64,000 nucleotides of DNA, taken from Shumkonia mesophila. GTDB taxonomy: Bacteria > Pseudomonadota > Alphaproteobacteria > Rhodospirillales > Shumkoniaceae. The DNA lies in the NCBI RefSeq assembly GCF_026163695.1, contig NZ_JAOTID010000001.1:1-64000 (forward strand), read 5' to 3'. A model generated the notes under the pieces. It ran no database searches. It saw only the letters and a program-made list of their open reading frames with translations, and was not told the DNA's origin. Positions 16,997 through 24,876 of this stretch are shown piece after piece (the stretch's first letter is position 1; each line of letters starts with the position of its first letter). The position numbers were made by a program, and so were the translations under genes.

Positions 16997-18682
16997 TCAG
17001 GCGGCGCGCACGTTGGCCAGGAACTTGTCGACTTCGGCGCGAAGCGTCTCGGATTGTTGGGACAATCCGGCCGCCGCCGACTGAATCTGGGTGGCCGCCG
17101 CCCCGGTATCGTTCGCGGCCTGACTGACGCCGCCGATGTTGGAGGAGACCTCGTGGGTGCCCGCCGCCGCCTGCTCGACGTTCCTGGCGATCTCCTGCGT
17201 CGCGGCGCCCTGCTCCTCGACCGCCGAGGCGACGCCCGAGTTGACCTCGTTGATCTTGGAGATCGTCCTGGAGATCGATTCGATGGCCGCCACGGCGTCC
17301 TGGGTCGCCGATTGGATGCCCGATATCTGGGCCCCGATCTCGTCTGTCGCTTTGGCCGTCTGGTTGGCGAGATTCTTTACTTCCGAGGCGACCACCGCGA
17401 AGCCCTTGCCGGCATCCCCGGCCCTGGCCGCCTCGATGGTGGCGTTCAAGGCCAGCAGATTGGTCTGCTCGGCGATGTCGGTGATCAGCGCCACCACTTC
17501 CCCGATCTTGTTGGCGGCCTGGGCCAGCCCCTGGACCTTGACGTTGGTGGCTTCCGCCTCCTTGACCGCCGCCGAAGCGATTTCGGAAGCCTTGGAGACC
17601 TGCCGGCTGATTTCGGCGATCGAACTCGACAGTTCCTCGGCCGCCGAAGCGACGGTCTGCACGTTGGCCGAGGCCTGTTCGGAGGCCGCCGCCACGGCGG
17701 AGGCCTGACGGGTCGTTTCCTCGGCCGTCGCGCTCATCGCCTCGGAGGACGATTGCATCTGGGTCGCCGCCGCCGACACCTGATTGACCACCTGTCCGAC
17801 CGAGGCCTCGAAGTCGGAGGCCAGCTTCAGCACGGCCTGGCGCTTTTCCTCCTCGGCCTTGCGTTCGGCTTCCACCTGCGCCTCGCGCATGCGGTCCATC
17901 TCGAGGGTCTTTTCCAGGAACACGTCCATGGTCCGCGACAAATCGCCGATCTCGTTCTTCTGGTCGGTGAACTTGACCTCGATCGACTTGTCGCCTTCGG
18001 CCAGGCGATGCATGTTGGTGGCGATGTAGGAAAGCGGCCGGGTGATGCCTCGGCTGATGACGATCGAAGCACCGGTCACGAGAATGAGGATGACCAGGGC
18101 GACGCCACCGACGACCATGAGCAGGTCCATGAAGATGGCTTCGACATCGTCGACATAGATGCCCGACGCCACGAACCAGTTCCAGTCGGCAAAGGGCTTG
18201 ACGTAGGTGATCTTGGGCGACGCCTTCTGTTCGCCGGGCTTCGGATAGGAATACGCGACGAAGCCGCCGCCCCTCCTGGCGACGGAGATCATCTCGACAT
18301 TGTACGCCTTGCCGTCGGCGTCGACATCGCCTCTCCCATCGTGGCCCACCAGCTTCGCATTGATCGGGTGCATCGCTATGGTGCCGTCGAAGGAGCTGAT
18401 CCAGAAATACTCGTTGTCGCCATAGCGCATGGCGGCGATCACCTTCTTCGCCATCTCCTGGGCGTCGGCGCGGCCCATGCGGCCGGCCTTTTCTTCCCCG
18501 GCGTAATATTCAAGGGCGCCGAAGGCGGTTTCCACCACATGCGCGGTCTTGATCTGGCGATCCTCGAACAGGTTGGCGTGGATGGCGGAAAGGGAATACC
18601 CCCCGACGCCGGCGATGCCGGCGATCGCCCCGGCGACAATCAGCATCAATCGGGAATTGATTTTAAAACGATCAAGAAGCAT
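16997..18682 (-). CDS. Methyl-accepting chemotaxis protein with double-Cache-type sensor
   Basis: The 561-residue receptor has a first transmembrane helix at about 11-32 and a periplasmic dCache/sCache_2-like domain (about 33-185; [15 protein letters not shown] and [16 protein letters not shown] are typical of the sCache_2 family that senses small carboxylates). A second helix (about 188-210), HAMP and a signalling domain nearly identical to that of the receptor at 14770-16452 follow, including the [18 protein letters not shown] tip. ATG 18682 gives a normal N-terminus. Near-identity of the signalling halves with unrelated sensors suggests duplication followed by sensor exchange. Confidence 0.93.
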   Translation of the reverse strand: MLLDRFKINSRLMLIVAGAIAGIAGVGGYSLSAIHANLFEDRQIKTAHVVETAFGALEYYAGEEKAGRMGRADAQEMAKKVIAAMRYGDNEYFWISSFDGTIAMHPINAKLVGHDGRGDVDADGKAYNVEMISVARRGGGFVAYSYPKPGEQKASPKITYVKPFADWNWFVASGIYVDDVEAIFMDLLMVVGGVALVILILVTGASIVISRGITRPLSYIATNMHRLAEGDKSIEVKFTDQKNEIGDLSRTMDVFLEKTLEMDRMREAQVEAERKAEEEKRQAVLKLASDFEASVGQVVNQVSAAATQMQSSSEAMSATAEETTRQASAVAAASEQASANVQTVASAAEELSSSIAEISRQVSKASEIASAAVKEAEATNVKVQGLAQAANKIGEVVALITDIAEQTNLLALNATIEAARAGDAGKGFAVVASEVKNLANQTAKATDEIGAQISGIQSATQDAVAAIESISRTISKINEVNSGVASAVEEQGAATQEIARNVEQAAAGTHEVSSNIGGVSQAANDTGAAATQIQSAAAGLSQQSETLRAEVDKFLANVRAA

Positions 18683-18842
18683 CCACGTTTCCCTTTGAGA
18701 TTTTCAGCGATTCGCGTGCCTATAGACTGATCAAATTTCGTCCGGCAATTTGAGGTGGTGACGATGCTTAAGTAAAATGAGAAATAGTTATTGGGGTTAT
18801 TCCTAAACGGAATTGGCACTGGGGGGTGCAAACGTCGCGGTC

Positions 18843-19745
18843 ATGGACGGGAGGGGGCTTCGCTATTTTGTCGAGGTGGTGCGTCAGGGCGGCTTCACGC
18901 GTGCCGCCAGGGTGCTGAACGTCACTCAGCCAACCATCAGCAAGATGATCCGACAACTGGAAGAGAACTTGGCCGCCTCCCTGCTGGTTCGCAGCCCCCG
19001 GGGCATCCAACTGACAGATGCCGGGCGGATCGTCTATGAACGGGCGACGCAGATTCTTCGGGACATGAACGAGATGAAAGCCGAAGTGGACGCCCTCAAG
19101 GGAATGGTCCGGGGCTCCTTGCGACTGGGATTGCCCCCGACAGCGGGAGCGTCCTTTTTTCCGGGCGTGCTGGCCGAGTTCCGGCGGCGCTTTCCCGACG
19201 TCCGCCTTAGCGTGTTTGAACACGGCTGCAAACAGGTCACGGAATTGATCCTTGCCGGCGATCTCGATGTCGGCATCACCTTGATGCCCTTCGACGACAG
19301 GCAATTCGACGGCCTGCCCTTCGCCGAGGACACGCTGGTTCTGGTCGCGCCACGCACCGGCAAATGGTCTCGGCACGACGCCGTGGGTCTCGCCGAATTG
19401 GCCACCGAGCCGTTCGTGATGCTGACGGAGGAGTTCCTGACGGCGGTCCTTGTCCGCGAGGCGTGCCGCGCCGCCGGCTTCACGCCGACGGAGGCCGCCC
19501 ACAGCGGGCAGTGGGATTTCCTGGTCACCATGGTGGAGGCCGGCCTGGGCGTCACCCTGCTGCCGGCCTCCATGTGCCAGGCGCTCAAACCCCACGGGGT
19601 CGCGATGGTGCCGCTCAAACCCGAGATCCGCTATCAAGTCGCCCTGGTCTGGCCCCGCGCCGGCTACCCGTCGTTCGCCGCCCGCGCCTGGGTCCGGTTG
19701 ACGCGCGACATCCTGGGCCCGCCGCAACCGCCCGTCGTCCCCTGA
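18843..19745 (+). CDS. LysR-family transcriptional regulator
   Basis: The 300-residue protein has an N-terminal LysR HTH at about residues 5-62 (RYFVEVVRQGGFTRAARVLN, then VTQPTISKMIRQLE) and a periplasmic-binding-protein-like effector domain (about 90-290). ATG 18843 is preferred to an upstream TTG at 18813 because family members begin a few residues before the HTH. It converges with eamA at a 7-bp gap and diverges from the second chemoreceptor, over a 160-bp AT-rich region where its operator probably lies. The target is unknown; the divergent receptor is the default candidate. Confidence 0.9.
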   Translation: MDGRGLRYFVEVVRQGGFTRAARVLNVTQPTISKMIRQLEENLAASLLVRSPRGIQLTDAGRIVYERATQILRDMNEMKAEVDALKGMVRGSLRLGLPPTAGASFFPGVLAEFRRRFPDVRLSVFEHGCKQVTELILAGDLDVGITLMPFDDRQFDGLPFAEDTLVLVAPRTGKWSRHDAVGLAELATEPFVMLTEEFLTAVLVREACRAAGFTPTEAAHSGQWDFLVTMVEAGLGVTLLPASMCQALKPHGVAMVPLKPEIRYQVALVWPRAGYPSFAARAWVRLTRDILGPPQPPVVP

Positions 19746-19752
19746 ACACCCG

Positions 19753-20655
19753 TCAGCGGCGGGGCGCGGCTTCGCTATGGAAGATGTAGAGGCCGGTGGC
19801 GATGACGATGGCGGCGCCGATCAGCGTGGCCGTCGACGGCGACACCCCCCACAACGCGAGGTCGAACAGCACCGCCCAGCCGATCTGGGTGTATTCGAAG
19901 GGGCTGACCACCGAAGCCGGGGCCAGCTTCAGCGCATAGGTCATGGCGATCTGGGCCAAGCCGCCGACGAGGCCGGCCCCCAGGTAGTAAAGCAGCACCC
20001 GCGGCGTCGGCGTTACCCACACCCAGGGCATGACGGCCGCCGCGATCGCCGCCCCGGTCAGCATGTAATAAAAGACGATGGTGTAGGGCGTTTCCGTGCT
20101 GCTGAGCTTCTTGACGAACAGGATGGTCAGCGCCCAGGCCAGCGTGCCGGCCAGGGCGAACAGGCTGCCGGTCTGGATGCCGCCGCCCGGCTTGAGCGCG
20201 ACCAGCACGCCGATGAAGCCGACCAGGATCGCCGCCCATCGCCGCCAGCCTACCTTTTCGCCCAGCAGCGGGATGGCCAGCAGGGTGGCGAAGATGGGCA
20301 CCGCCATCGACACCACCATGCCGTCGGCCAGCGCGATGCGCTGATAGGCGGCGAAAAAGCAGACATTGCTGGTGATCCCGGCAAGCGCGCGCAGCAGGTG
20401 GCCGAACGGCCGCTTGGTCTTCAAGGTCCCGAGCCCGCCCGAGGCCAGCACGAAGGGAATCACCAGGAAGACGGCGACGACGTTGCGGAAGAACACCGCC
20501 TCGAACGGGTGGTATCCGGGGCCGATCAGCTTGACGAAGGTGTTCATCACGGTGAACAGGCCGACCGCCAGGATCATCAAGAGGATGCCGGCGGCGACGG
20601 CGCGGCCGCCCGCGGTGGCCGGGGCGGAATTGGCGAAGGGGCGAGGGCTAGGCAT
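19753..20655 (-). CDS. EamA/DMT-family transporter
   Basis: The 300-residue inner-membrane protein has ten hydrophobic segments in two EamA halves (first half ...NTFVKLIGPGYHPFEAVFFR; second half FALAGTLAWALTILFVKKLS). It is probably an exporter of amino acids or related metabolites. ATG 20655 overlaps the stop of the amino-acid permease by 8 bp, so it is the last gene of the leftward amino-acid transport operon. This suggests a relief or exchange role alongside import. A degenerate copy of its 3' part lies at 16652-16860. Confidence 0.9.
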   Translation of the reverse strand: MPSPRPFANSAPATAGGRAVAAGILLMILAVGLFTVMNTFVKLIGPGYHPFEAVFFRNVVAVFLVIPFVLASGGLGTLKTKRPFGHLLRALAGITSNVCFFAAYQRIALADGMVVSMAVPIFATLLAIPLLGEKVGWRRWAAILVGFIGVLVALKPGGGIQTGSLFALAGTLAWALTILFVKKLSSTETPYTIVFYYMLTGAAIAAAVMPWVWVTPTPRVLLYYLGAGLVGGLAQIAMTYALKLAPASVVSPFEYTQIGWAVLFDLALWGVSPSTATLIGAAIVIATGLYIFHSEAAPRR

Positions 20656-21316
20656 GCCCGAAGCCGGGAATGCGCAGGCGATCCTCCAACTTGCGCAAAA
20701 GGAAGGTGGCCACCGTCACGATGACCAGATAGTAGGCGCCGACGACCAGGAAGACCTCGGAGAAGCGGAAGGTCTGGGTGGCGATCATCTTGCCCTGCCC
20801 GGTCAATTCCATGCAGGTGACGATGTAGGCCAGCGAGGAATACTTGATGAGGTAGATGATCTCGTTGCCGCAGCCGGGCAGCGCCCGGCGCACAGCCTGC
20901 GGCACGATGATGGAGAGCATCGACTGCCAGGTCGAGAAGCCCAGGGCCTGCGCCGCCAGAAGCTGGCCGCGCCGCGTCGCCAGCAGGCCGCCGCGGATGT
21001 ATTCGGAATGGTAGGCGGCGCTACACAGCGCGAAGCCGATGACGGCGGCGCCATAGGGTTCCAGATAGATGCCGACGTTGGGCAGGCCGTAGTAAAGGAA
21101 CAGGAGCTGGCAGACCAGCGGCGTGCCGCGGAAGACGGCGGCATAGGCGTTGGCGGCGACGTCGAGCCCGTAGGTTCCGTAAACCCTGAGCGTGCCGATG
21201 ACGACGCCGAAGACGATCCCGAGGGCAGCGGCCGGCACGATCAGCTGGATGCTGACCGCCACGCCCTCGTTCAGCGCCGGCACCACCCGCCCGAACAGGA
21301 AGTCGAAAATCTCCAT
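20648..21316 (-). CDS. Polar amino-acid ABC transporter permease (HisM/GlnP family)
   Basis: The 222-residue permease has five hydrophobic segments and the HisM-type EAA loop (EYIRGGLLATRRGQLLAAQALGFSTWQSMLSIIVPQAVRRALP, only partly conserved in its centre). It pairs with the permease at 22084-22755 to form the membrane channel. Its start ATG 21316 lies 3 bp from the ATPase stop, and its stop overlaps the EamA start. Confidence 0.92.
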   Translation of the reverse strand: MEIFDFLFGRVVPALNEGVAVSIQLIVPAAALGIVFGVVIGTLRVYGTYGLDVAANAYAAVFRGTPLVCQLLFLYYGLPNVGIYLEPYGAAVIGFALCSAAYHSEYIRGGLLATRRGQLLAAQALGFSTWQSMLSIIVPQAVRRALPGCGNEIIYLIKYSSLAYIVTCMELTGQGKMIATQTFRFSEVFLVVGAYYLVIVTVATFLLRKLEDRLRIPGFGHA

Positions 21317-21319
21317 GGT

Positions 21320-22075
21320 TCAGTCCCCGCCCATCTCGGCCAGGCGGCGGCAGAAGTCGGCGGTGCGGGTGGCGGCGCCGGGGGCCAGCAGTTCGGCCGG
21401 AGCACCCCGCTCGATGATCTCGCCGCCTTGCATGAACAGGATCTCGTCGGCCAGCGCGCGGGCGAATTCCATCTGGTGGGTGGCCATCGCCATGGTCATG
21501 CCCGAACGGGCCAGCGCACGGATCACGGAGACCACCTCGCCGGTCAGTTCGGGGTCGAGCGCCGAGGTCGGCTCGTCCAGCAGCATCACCTTGGGGTCCA
21601 TGGCCAGCGCGCGGGCAATGGAGACCCGCTGCTTCTGGCCGCCCGACAGCTCGGCCGGATAGTGCTGCGCGCGGTCGGCCAGACCCACGCGCTCCAGTTC
21701 GGCCATCGCCCGGCCCTCGGCCTCCCGGCGCGACTGGCCCTTCACCTTGCGCAGCGCGATGGCGACGTTGTCCAGCGCCGTCAGGTGGTCGAACAGGTTG
21801 AACTCCTGGAAGATCATGCCGACCTGCTGGCGGAAGGCGTAGAGCTCCTTGCGCGACTTCGCGTTGACCTCGCGGCCGTCGAGTTCGATGCGCCCCGAAT
21901 CGGGGGTCACCAGATAGTTCATGCAGTGCAGCAGCGTGCTCTTGCCGCCGCCCGAGGGGCCGATCAGCACCTTGTGCTGGCCGGCGTTGAGCTCGAGCGA
22001 CACCGATTTCAGTACCGCCTTGCCGTTGTAGGCCTTCGACACGTTCTCGACGCGAAGGATCGGGGTGTTTTGCAT
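21320..22075 (-). CDS. Polar amino-acid ABC transporter ATP-binding protein (GlnQ/HisP family)
   Basis: The 251-residue ATPase carries Walker A GPSGGGKST (about residue 37), Q-loop IFQEFNLFDHL, signature LSGGQKQR, Walker B VMLLDEPTSALDPEL and H-loop ATHQMEFARA. ATG 22075 (MQNTPILRVENVSKAY) is the start. The open frame continues upstream through the permease gene, but that stretch is a shadow. It energises the importer formed with the two flanking permeases and the binding protein at 22844. Confidence 0.94.
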   Translation of the reverse strand: MQNTPILRVENVSKAYNGKAVLKSVSLELNAGQHKVLIGPSGGGKSTLLHCMNYLVTPDSGRIELDGREVNAKSRKELYAFRQQVGMIFQEFNLFDHLTALDNVAIALRKVKGQSRREAEGRAMAELERVGLADRAQHYPAELSGGQKQRVSIARALAMDPKVMLLDEPTSALDPELTGEVVSVIRALARSGMTMAMATHQMEFARALADEILFMQGGEIIERGAPAELLAPGAATRTADFCRRLAEMGGD

Positions 22076-22083
22076 GGTCGTCC

Positions 22084-22755
22084 CTAGGTCCTTCCGTAAC
22101 CGCGGATGGCCACCCGGCGTTCGAAGGCGCGCAAGCTCCGCACCCCCGCCCAGGTGAGCAGGAAGTAGAGCAGCGCGGCGGTGATGTAGAGGGGCATGTG
22201 CTGGTATTCGCGCGAGGCGACGAAATGGGTGCGGGCCATGATCTCGGTGGCCCCCAGCACGAAGACCAGCGCCGAGTCCTTGAGCATGATCGAATATTCG
22301 TTGGACCAGCCGGGCAGCGACAGGCGCAGCGCCTGCGGCAGGATGATGGTGGCGATGGCCTGGGCGTTCGACATGCCGAGCGCGCTGGCGGCGCGGAACT
22401 GGCCCTGGGAAAGCGACAGGATGGCGCCGCGAAAGATCTGCGACTGATAGGCCGCGCTGGTCATGCCGAGCACCAGGATGGCCGCCGCCACGGCGCCGAG
22501 GTTGAGCCCGATCAGGTGAAAGAGGCCGTAGTAGAAGAGAAACAGCAGCACCAGGATGGGCACGCCGCGGAAGAACCACACATAAAGGCCGGCCGCCCGG
22601 CGCGCGATGGCGTTGCCGTAGACCTGGCCGACCGCCAGCGGCACGCCGAGGACGAGCCCCAGCAGCATGCCGCCGATGACGATGACGAGCGTCGTCCCCA
22701 CCCCGCCCACCAGGAAGGGCACCGCCTCGATCAGGACATCCAGGGTGTGCTGCAT
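22084..22755 (-). CDS. Polar amino-acid ABC transporter permease
   Basis: The 223-residue permease of the HisM/GlnP family has a first helix at about residues 16-38 and the conserved loop SQIFRGAILSLSQGQFRAAS, then ALGMSNAQAIATIILPQALR. It is the first permease after the binding-protein gene, separated from it by an 88-bp spacer holding a strong hairpin. ATG 22755 gives a family-normal N-terminus. Confidence 0.92.
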   Translation of the reverse strand: MQHTLDVLIEAVPFLVGGVGTTLVIVIGGMLLGLVLGVPLAVGQVYGNAIARRAAGLYVWFFRGVPILVLLFLFYYGLFHLIGLNLGAVAAAILVLGMTSAAYQSQIFRGAILSLSQGQFRAASALGMSNAQAIATIILPQALRLSLPGWSNEYSIMLKDSALVFVLGATEIMARTHFVASREYQHMPLYITAALLYFLLTWAGVRSLRAFERRVAIRGYGRT

Positions 22756-22787
22756 AGCGGCTTCTTAACCCAGCGGCCGGCCAAAGG

Positions 22788-22816
22788 AAAGGCGCGGGAG
22801 GTAATCCCGCGCCTTT
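22788..22816. other. Perfect 12-bp hairpin between binding-protein and permease genes
   Basis: AAAGGCGCGGGA (22788-22799) and TCCCGCGCCTTT (22805-22816) pair perfectly around a 5-nt loop. It lies immediately downstream of the binding-protein stop on the minus strand. The trailing U-run is short (about four), so it probably gives partial termination or 3'-end protection that raises binding protein over permease. This is a classic layout for such operons (inference). Confidence 0.65.
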
Positions 22817-22843
22817 TCCGGGCCGCCCGGACGGAACCGGGAC

Positions 22844-23584
22844 TTACGGCTTGTGCTTGGCGATCAGGTCTTTCCACTGCTTGTCGGCCATCAGGGCCTT
22901 GTAGCCGTCGTTCAGCTTTTTCAGGAGCGCGGTATCTTCCTTGCGCACGGCGCAGCCGAAGGTGTCGACCTCGCCGAAGATGCCGGCGACCTTGACCGGC
23001 TTCTTCGAGGTGGCGTCCTTGGCCGGGGCGTCGTTCATGCCGGCGGCGTCGATGCGGCCGTTCAGCACGTCCTCGACCGCCATCGGCGAGGAATCGTAAT
23101 AGCGCAGCGTGAAGTTCCAGCCGTTCTTTTCCTTGTTGTCCTTCAGCCAGTCGCCCTCGGGCGTGCCTTGCTGGACGCCGATCTTCTTGTCGCCCTTGAG
23201 CAGTTGGTCGACGGTGACGGCGGAATCCTTCTTGGTGACGAAGACGTTCTTCACTTCCCAGTAGGGGTTGGTGAAGCTGACCTGCTTGGCCCGTTCCGGC
23301 GTGATCGACATGCCCGAGCAGATGAGGTCGATCTTCTTGGCCAGCAGGCTGGGGATGATGCCGTCCCAGTCGACCGGCTGGTGGCTGACTTCGAAGCCCA
23401 TCTTCTTGGCGATCCAGTCGACCGAATCGACGTCGAAGCCGCCCGGCTTGCCCGACTTATCGACGTAGGCGAAAGGCGGGAAGTTGGCGTCGATGCCGTT
23501 GACCACTTTCTGGGCCGCCGCGGGGCCGGCCATCAGGCCGCACGCCGCAACGACGGCCGCCACGACAGAGATTTTTTTGAACAC
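22844..23584 (-). CDS. Periplasmic amino-acid-binding protein (family 3 solute-binding protein)
   Basis: The 246-residue protein has a Sec signal peptide (FKKISVVAAVVAACGLMAGPAAA, cleavage about residue 24). The family 3 signature is FAYVDKSGKPGGFDVDSVDW, and DLICSGMSITPERAKQVSFT is the ligand-proximal segment with Ser-Gly-Met-Ser and Arg. It binds a polar amino acid and delivers it to the following permeases. Start GTG 23584 is supported by GAGGAG a few bases upstream on the minus strand; no in-frame ATG would keep the signal peptide. It diverges from the phosphomannose isomerase gene. Confidence 0.92.
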   Translation of the reverse strand: MFKKISVVAAVVAACGLMAGPAAAQKVVNGIDANFPPFAYVDKSGKPGGFDVDSVDWIAKKMGFEVSHQPVDWDGIIPSLLAKKIDLICSGMSITPERAKQVSFTNPYWEVKNVFVTKKDSAVTVDQLLKGDKKIGVQQGTPEGDWLKDNKEKNGWNFTLRYYDSSPMAVEDVLNGRIDAAGMNDAPAKDATSKKPVKVAGIFGEVDTFGCAVRKEDTALLKKLNDGYKALMADKQWKDLIAKHKP

Positions 23585-23715
23585 GGTGCCGTTCTCCTCT
23601 CGAATGGATGTTCTTGATTCACGCGGACGAGCGTTTTTTGATTACCCTGGATGCCGACCTTATGTCCGACGGGGCGCGAAATCAAACGTTCCCGACGCCG
23701 CCAGGAGTTCTTCGC

Positions 23716-24813
23716 ATGCCCCTTTCCGTCTATCGCCGTCCGTTCCGCCTGCTGCCCAACCGGGTGTGGCGCACCTACCAGGGCGGCGCCTTCCTCGACC
23801 GTATCGAGGGCAAGCCCGAGCCCCGGGACGGCAACCAGCCGGAGGACTGGATCGGCTCGGCGGTGGCGGCCTTGAACCCGGCCCGTCCCGGCCCGGCAAT
23901 CCCCGGCGAGGGCCTGTCGATCGCCGAAGCCTGCGATGGGTGCCGCCTGCCGATGACGGCGGTGCTGGCCGACGATCCCGAGGCGGCGCTGGGGGCGGCC
24001 CACGTGGCGGCCTTCGGGGTCAGGCCGCAACTGCTGGTCAAGTTCATCGATTCGGCGGTGCGCCTTTCCATCCAGGCCCATCCCAGCGTGGCCTGGGCCA
24101 AGGCCAACCTCGGCGCCGCCAGCGGCAAGACGGAAGCCTGGTGGATTCTGGAGACCCGCCGGCCCGACGCCTGGGTGCTGGCCGGCTTCCAGCGGCCGCC
24201 GGGACGCGACGCCTGGCGGCGCATGATCGCCGAGCAGGATTCGGACGCCATGATGGCCTGCTTCGATCCCGTCCGGGTGGCCCCCGGCAACATCCTTCTG
24301 ATCGAGGGCGGGCTGCCGCACGCCATCGGCCCCGGCCTGACCCTCCTCGAGATCCAGGAGCCGACCGACTTCGTGGTGCAGTGCGAATACGCCGACAAGA
24401 CGCTGAAGGTGTCCGAATCCGCCCGCACCCTGGGCCTGGGCGCCGAGAAGGTGGTCGACATGTTCGACTTCACCGCCTACACGCCCGCCGAAGTCAAAAC
24501 CCGCTTCGGCGCCCACCCAGCCCCGATCGCCGAAACCGAGGGCGGCCGCGAGCAAGCCCTGCTGGCGGCGCCCCGCACCCGGCTGCTGGAGGTGCGCCGC
24601 CTTTCCGTCACCGGCGCCTTCGCGCCCGCTTTCGACGGCCGCTATTCGATCCTCGTCGTGCTCGACGGCGAAGGCACGATCACCGTCGAGGGCGAGGCCA
24701 TACCTCTCAAGCCCTGGACCCGCCTGTTCCTGCCCGCCGCCATCGAGGAAGCCCTTCTTACCGGCCGCATGACCCTGGCCCGCTGCCTGCCGCCCAAGCC
24801 GCCCGGCGCCTGA
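23716..24813 (+). CDS. manA: Class I mannose-6-phosphate isomerase
   Basis: The 365-residue zinc-dependent cupin-fold isomerase interconverts mannose-6-phosphate and fructose-6-phosphate in the cytosol and feeds GDP-mannose and polysaccharide synthesis. The signature is visible as PQLLVKFIDSAVRLSIQAHP (Gln and His metal ligands), with EDWIGS and GLPHAIGPGLTLLEIQE (second His, active-site Glu). ATG 23716 with AGGAG at 23702-23706 is used rather than the longer in-frame leader. The following GH17-like gene is consistent with a polysaccharide theme but not proof. Some bacterial type I homologues act on other aldose phosphates. Confidence 0.85.
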   Translation: MPLSVYRRPFRLLPNRVWRTYQGGAFLDRIEGKPEPRDGNQPEDWIGSAVAALNPARPGPAIPGEGLSIAEACDGCRLPMTAVLADDPEAALGAAHVAAFGVRPQLLVKFIDSAVRLSIQAHPSVAWAKANLGAASGKTEAWWILETRRPDAWVLAGFQRPPGRDAWRRMIAEQDSDAMMACFDPVRVAPGNILLIEGGLPHAIGPGLTLLEIQEPTDFVVQCEYADKTLKVSESARTLGLGAEKVVDMFDFTAYTPAEVKTRFGAHPAPIAETEGGREQALLAAPRTRLLEVRRLSVTGAFAPAFDGRYSILVVLDGEGTITVEGEAIPLKPWTRLFLPAAIEEALLTGRMTLARCLPPKPPGA

Positions 24814-24876
24814 CGCAGGGAACGCCGTCATTGCCCAAAACCGCAATGGACGGTATATGCGGGCGTCTTCCGTCGG

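Noticed and set aside
21320-22579. Apparent fusion of a permease-like N-terminus to the amino-acid ATPase
   Set aside because: The upstream part is the out-of-frame translation of the permease gene. The ATPase begins at ATG 22075 with a family-normal N-terminus.
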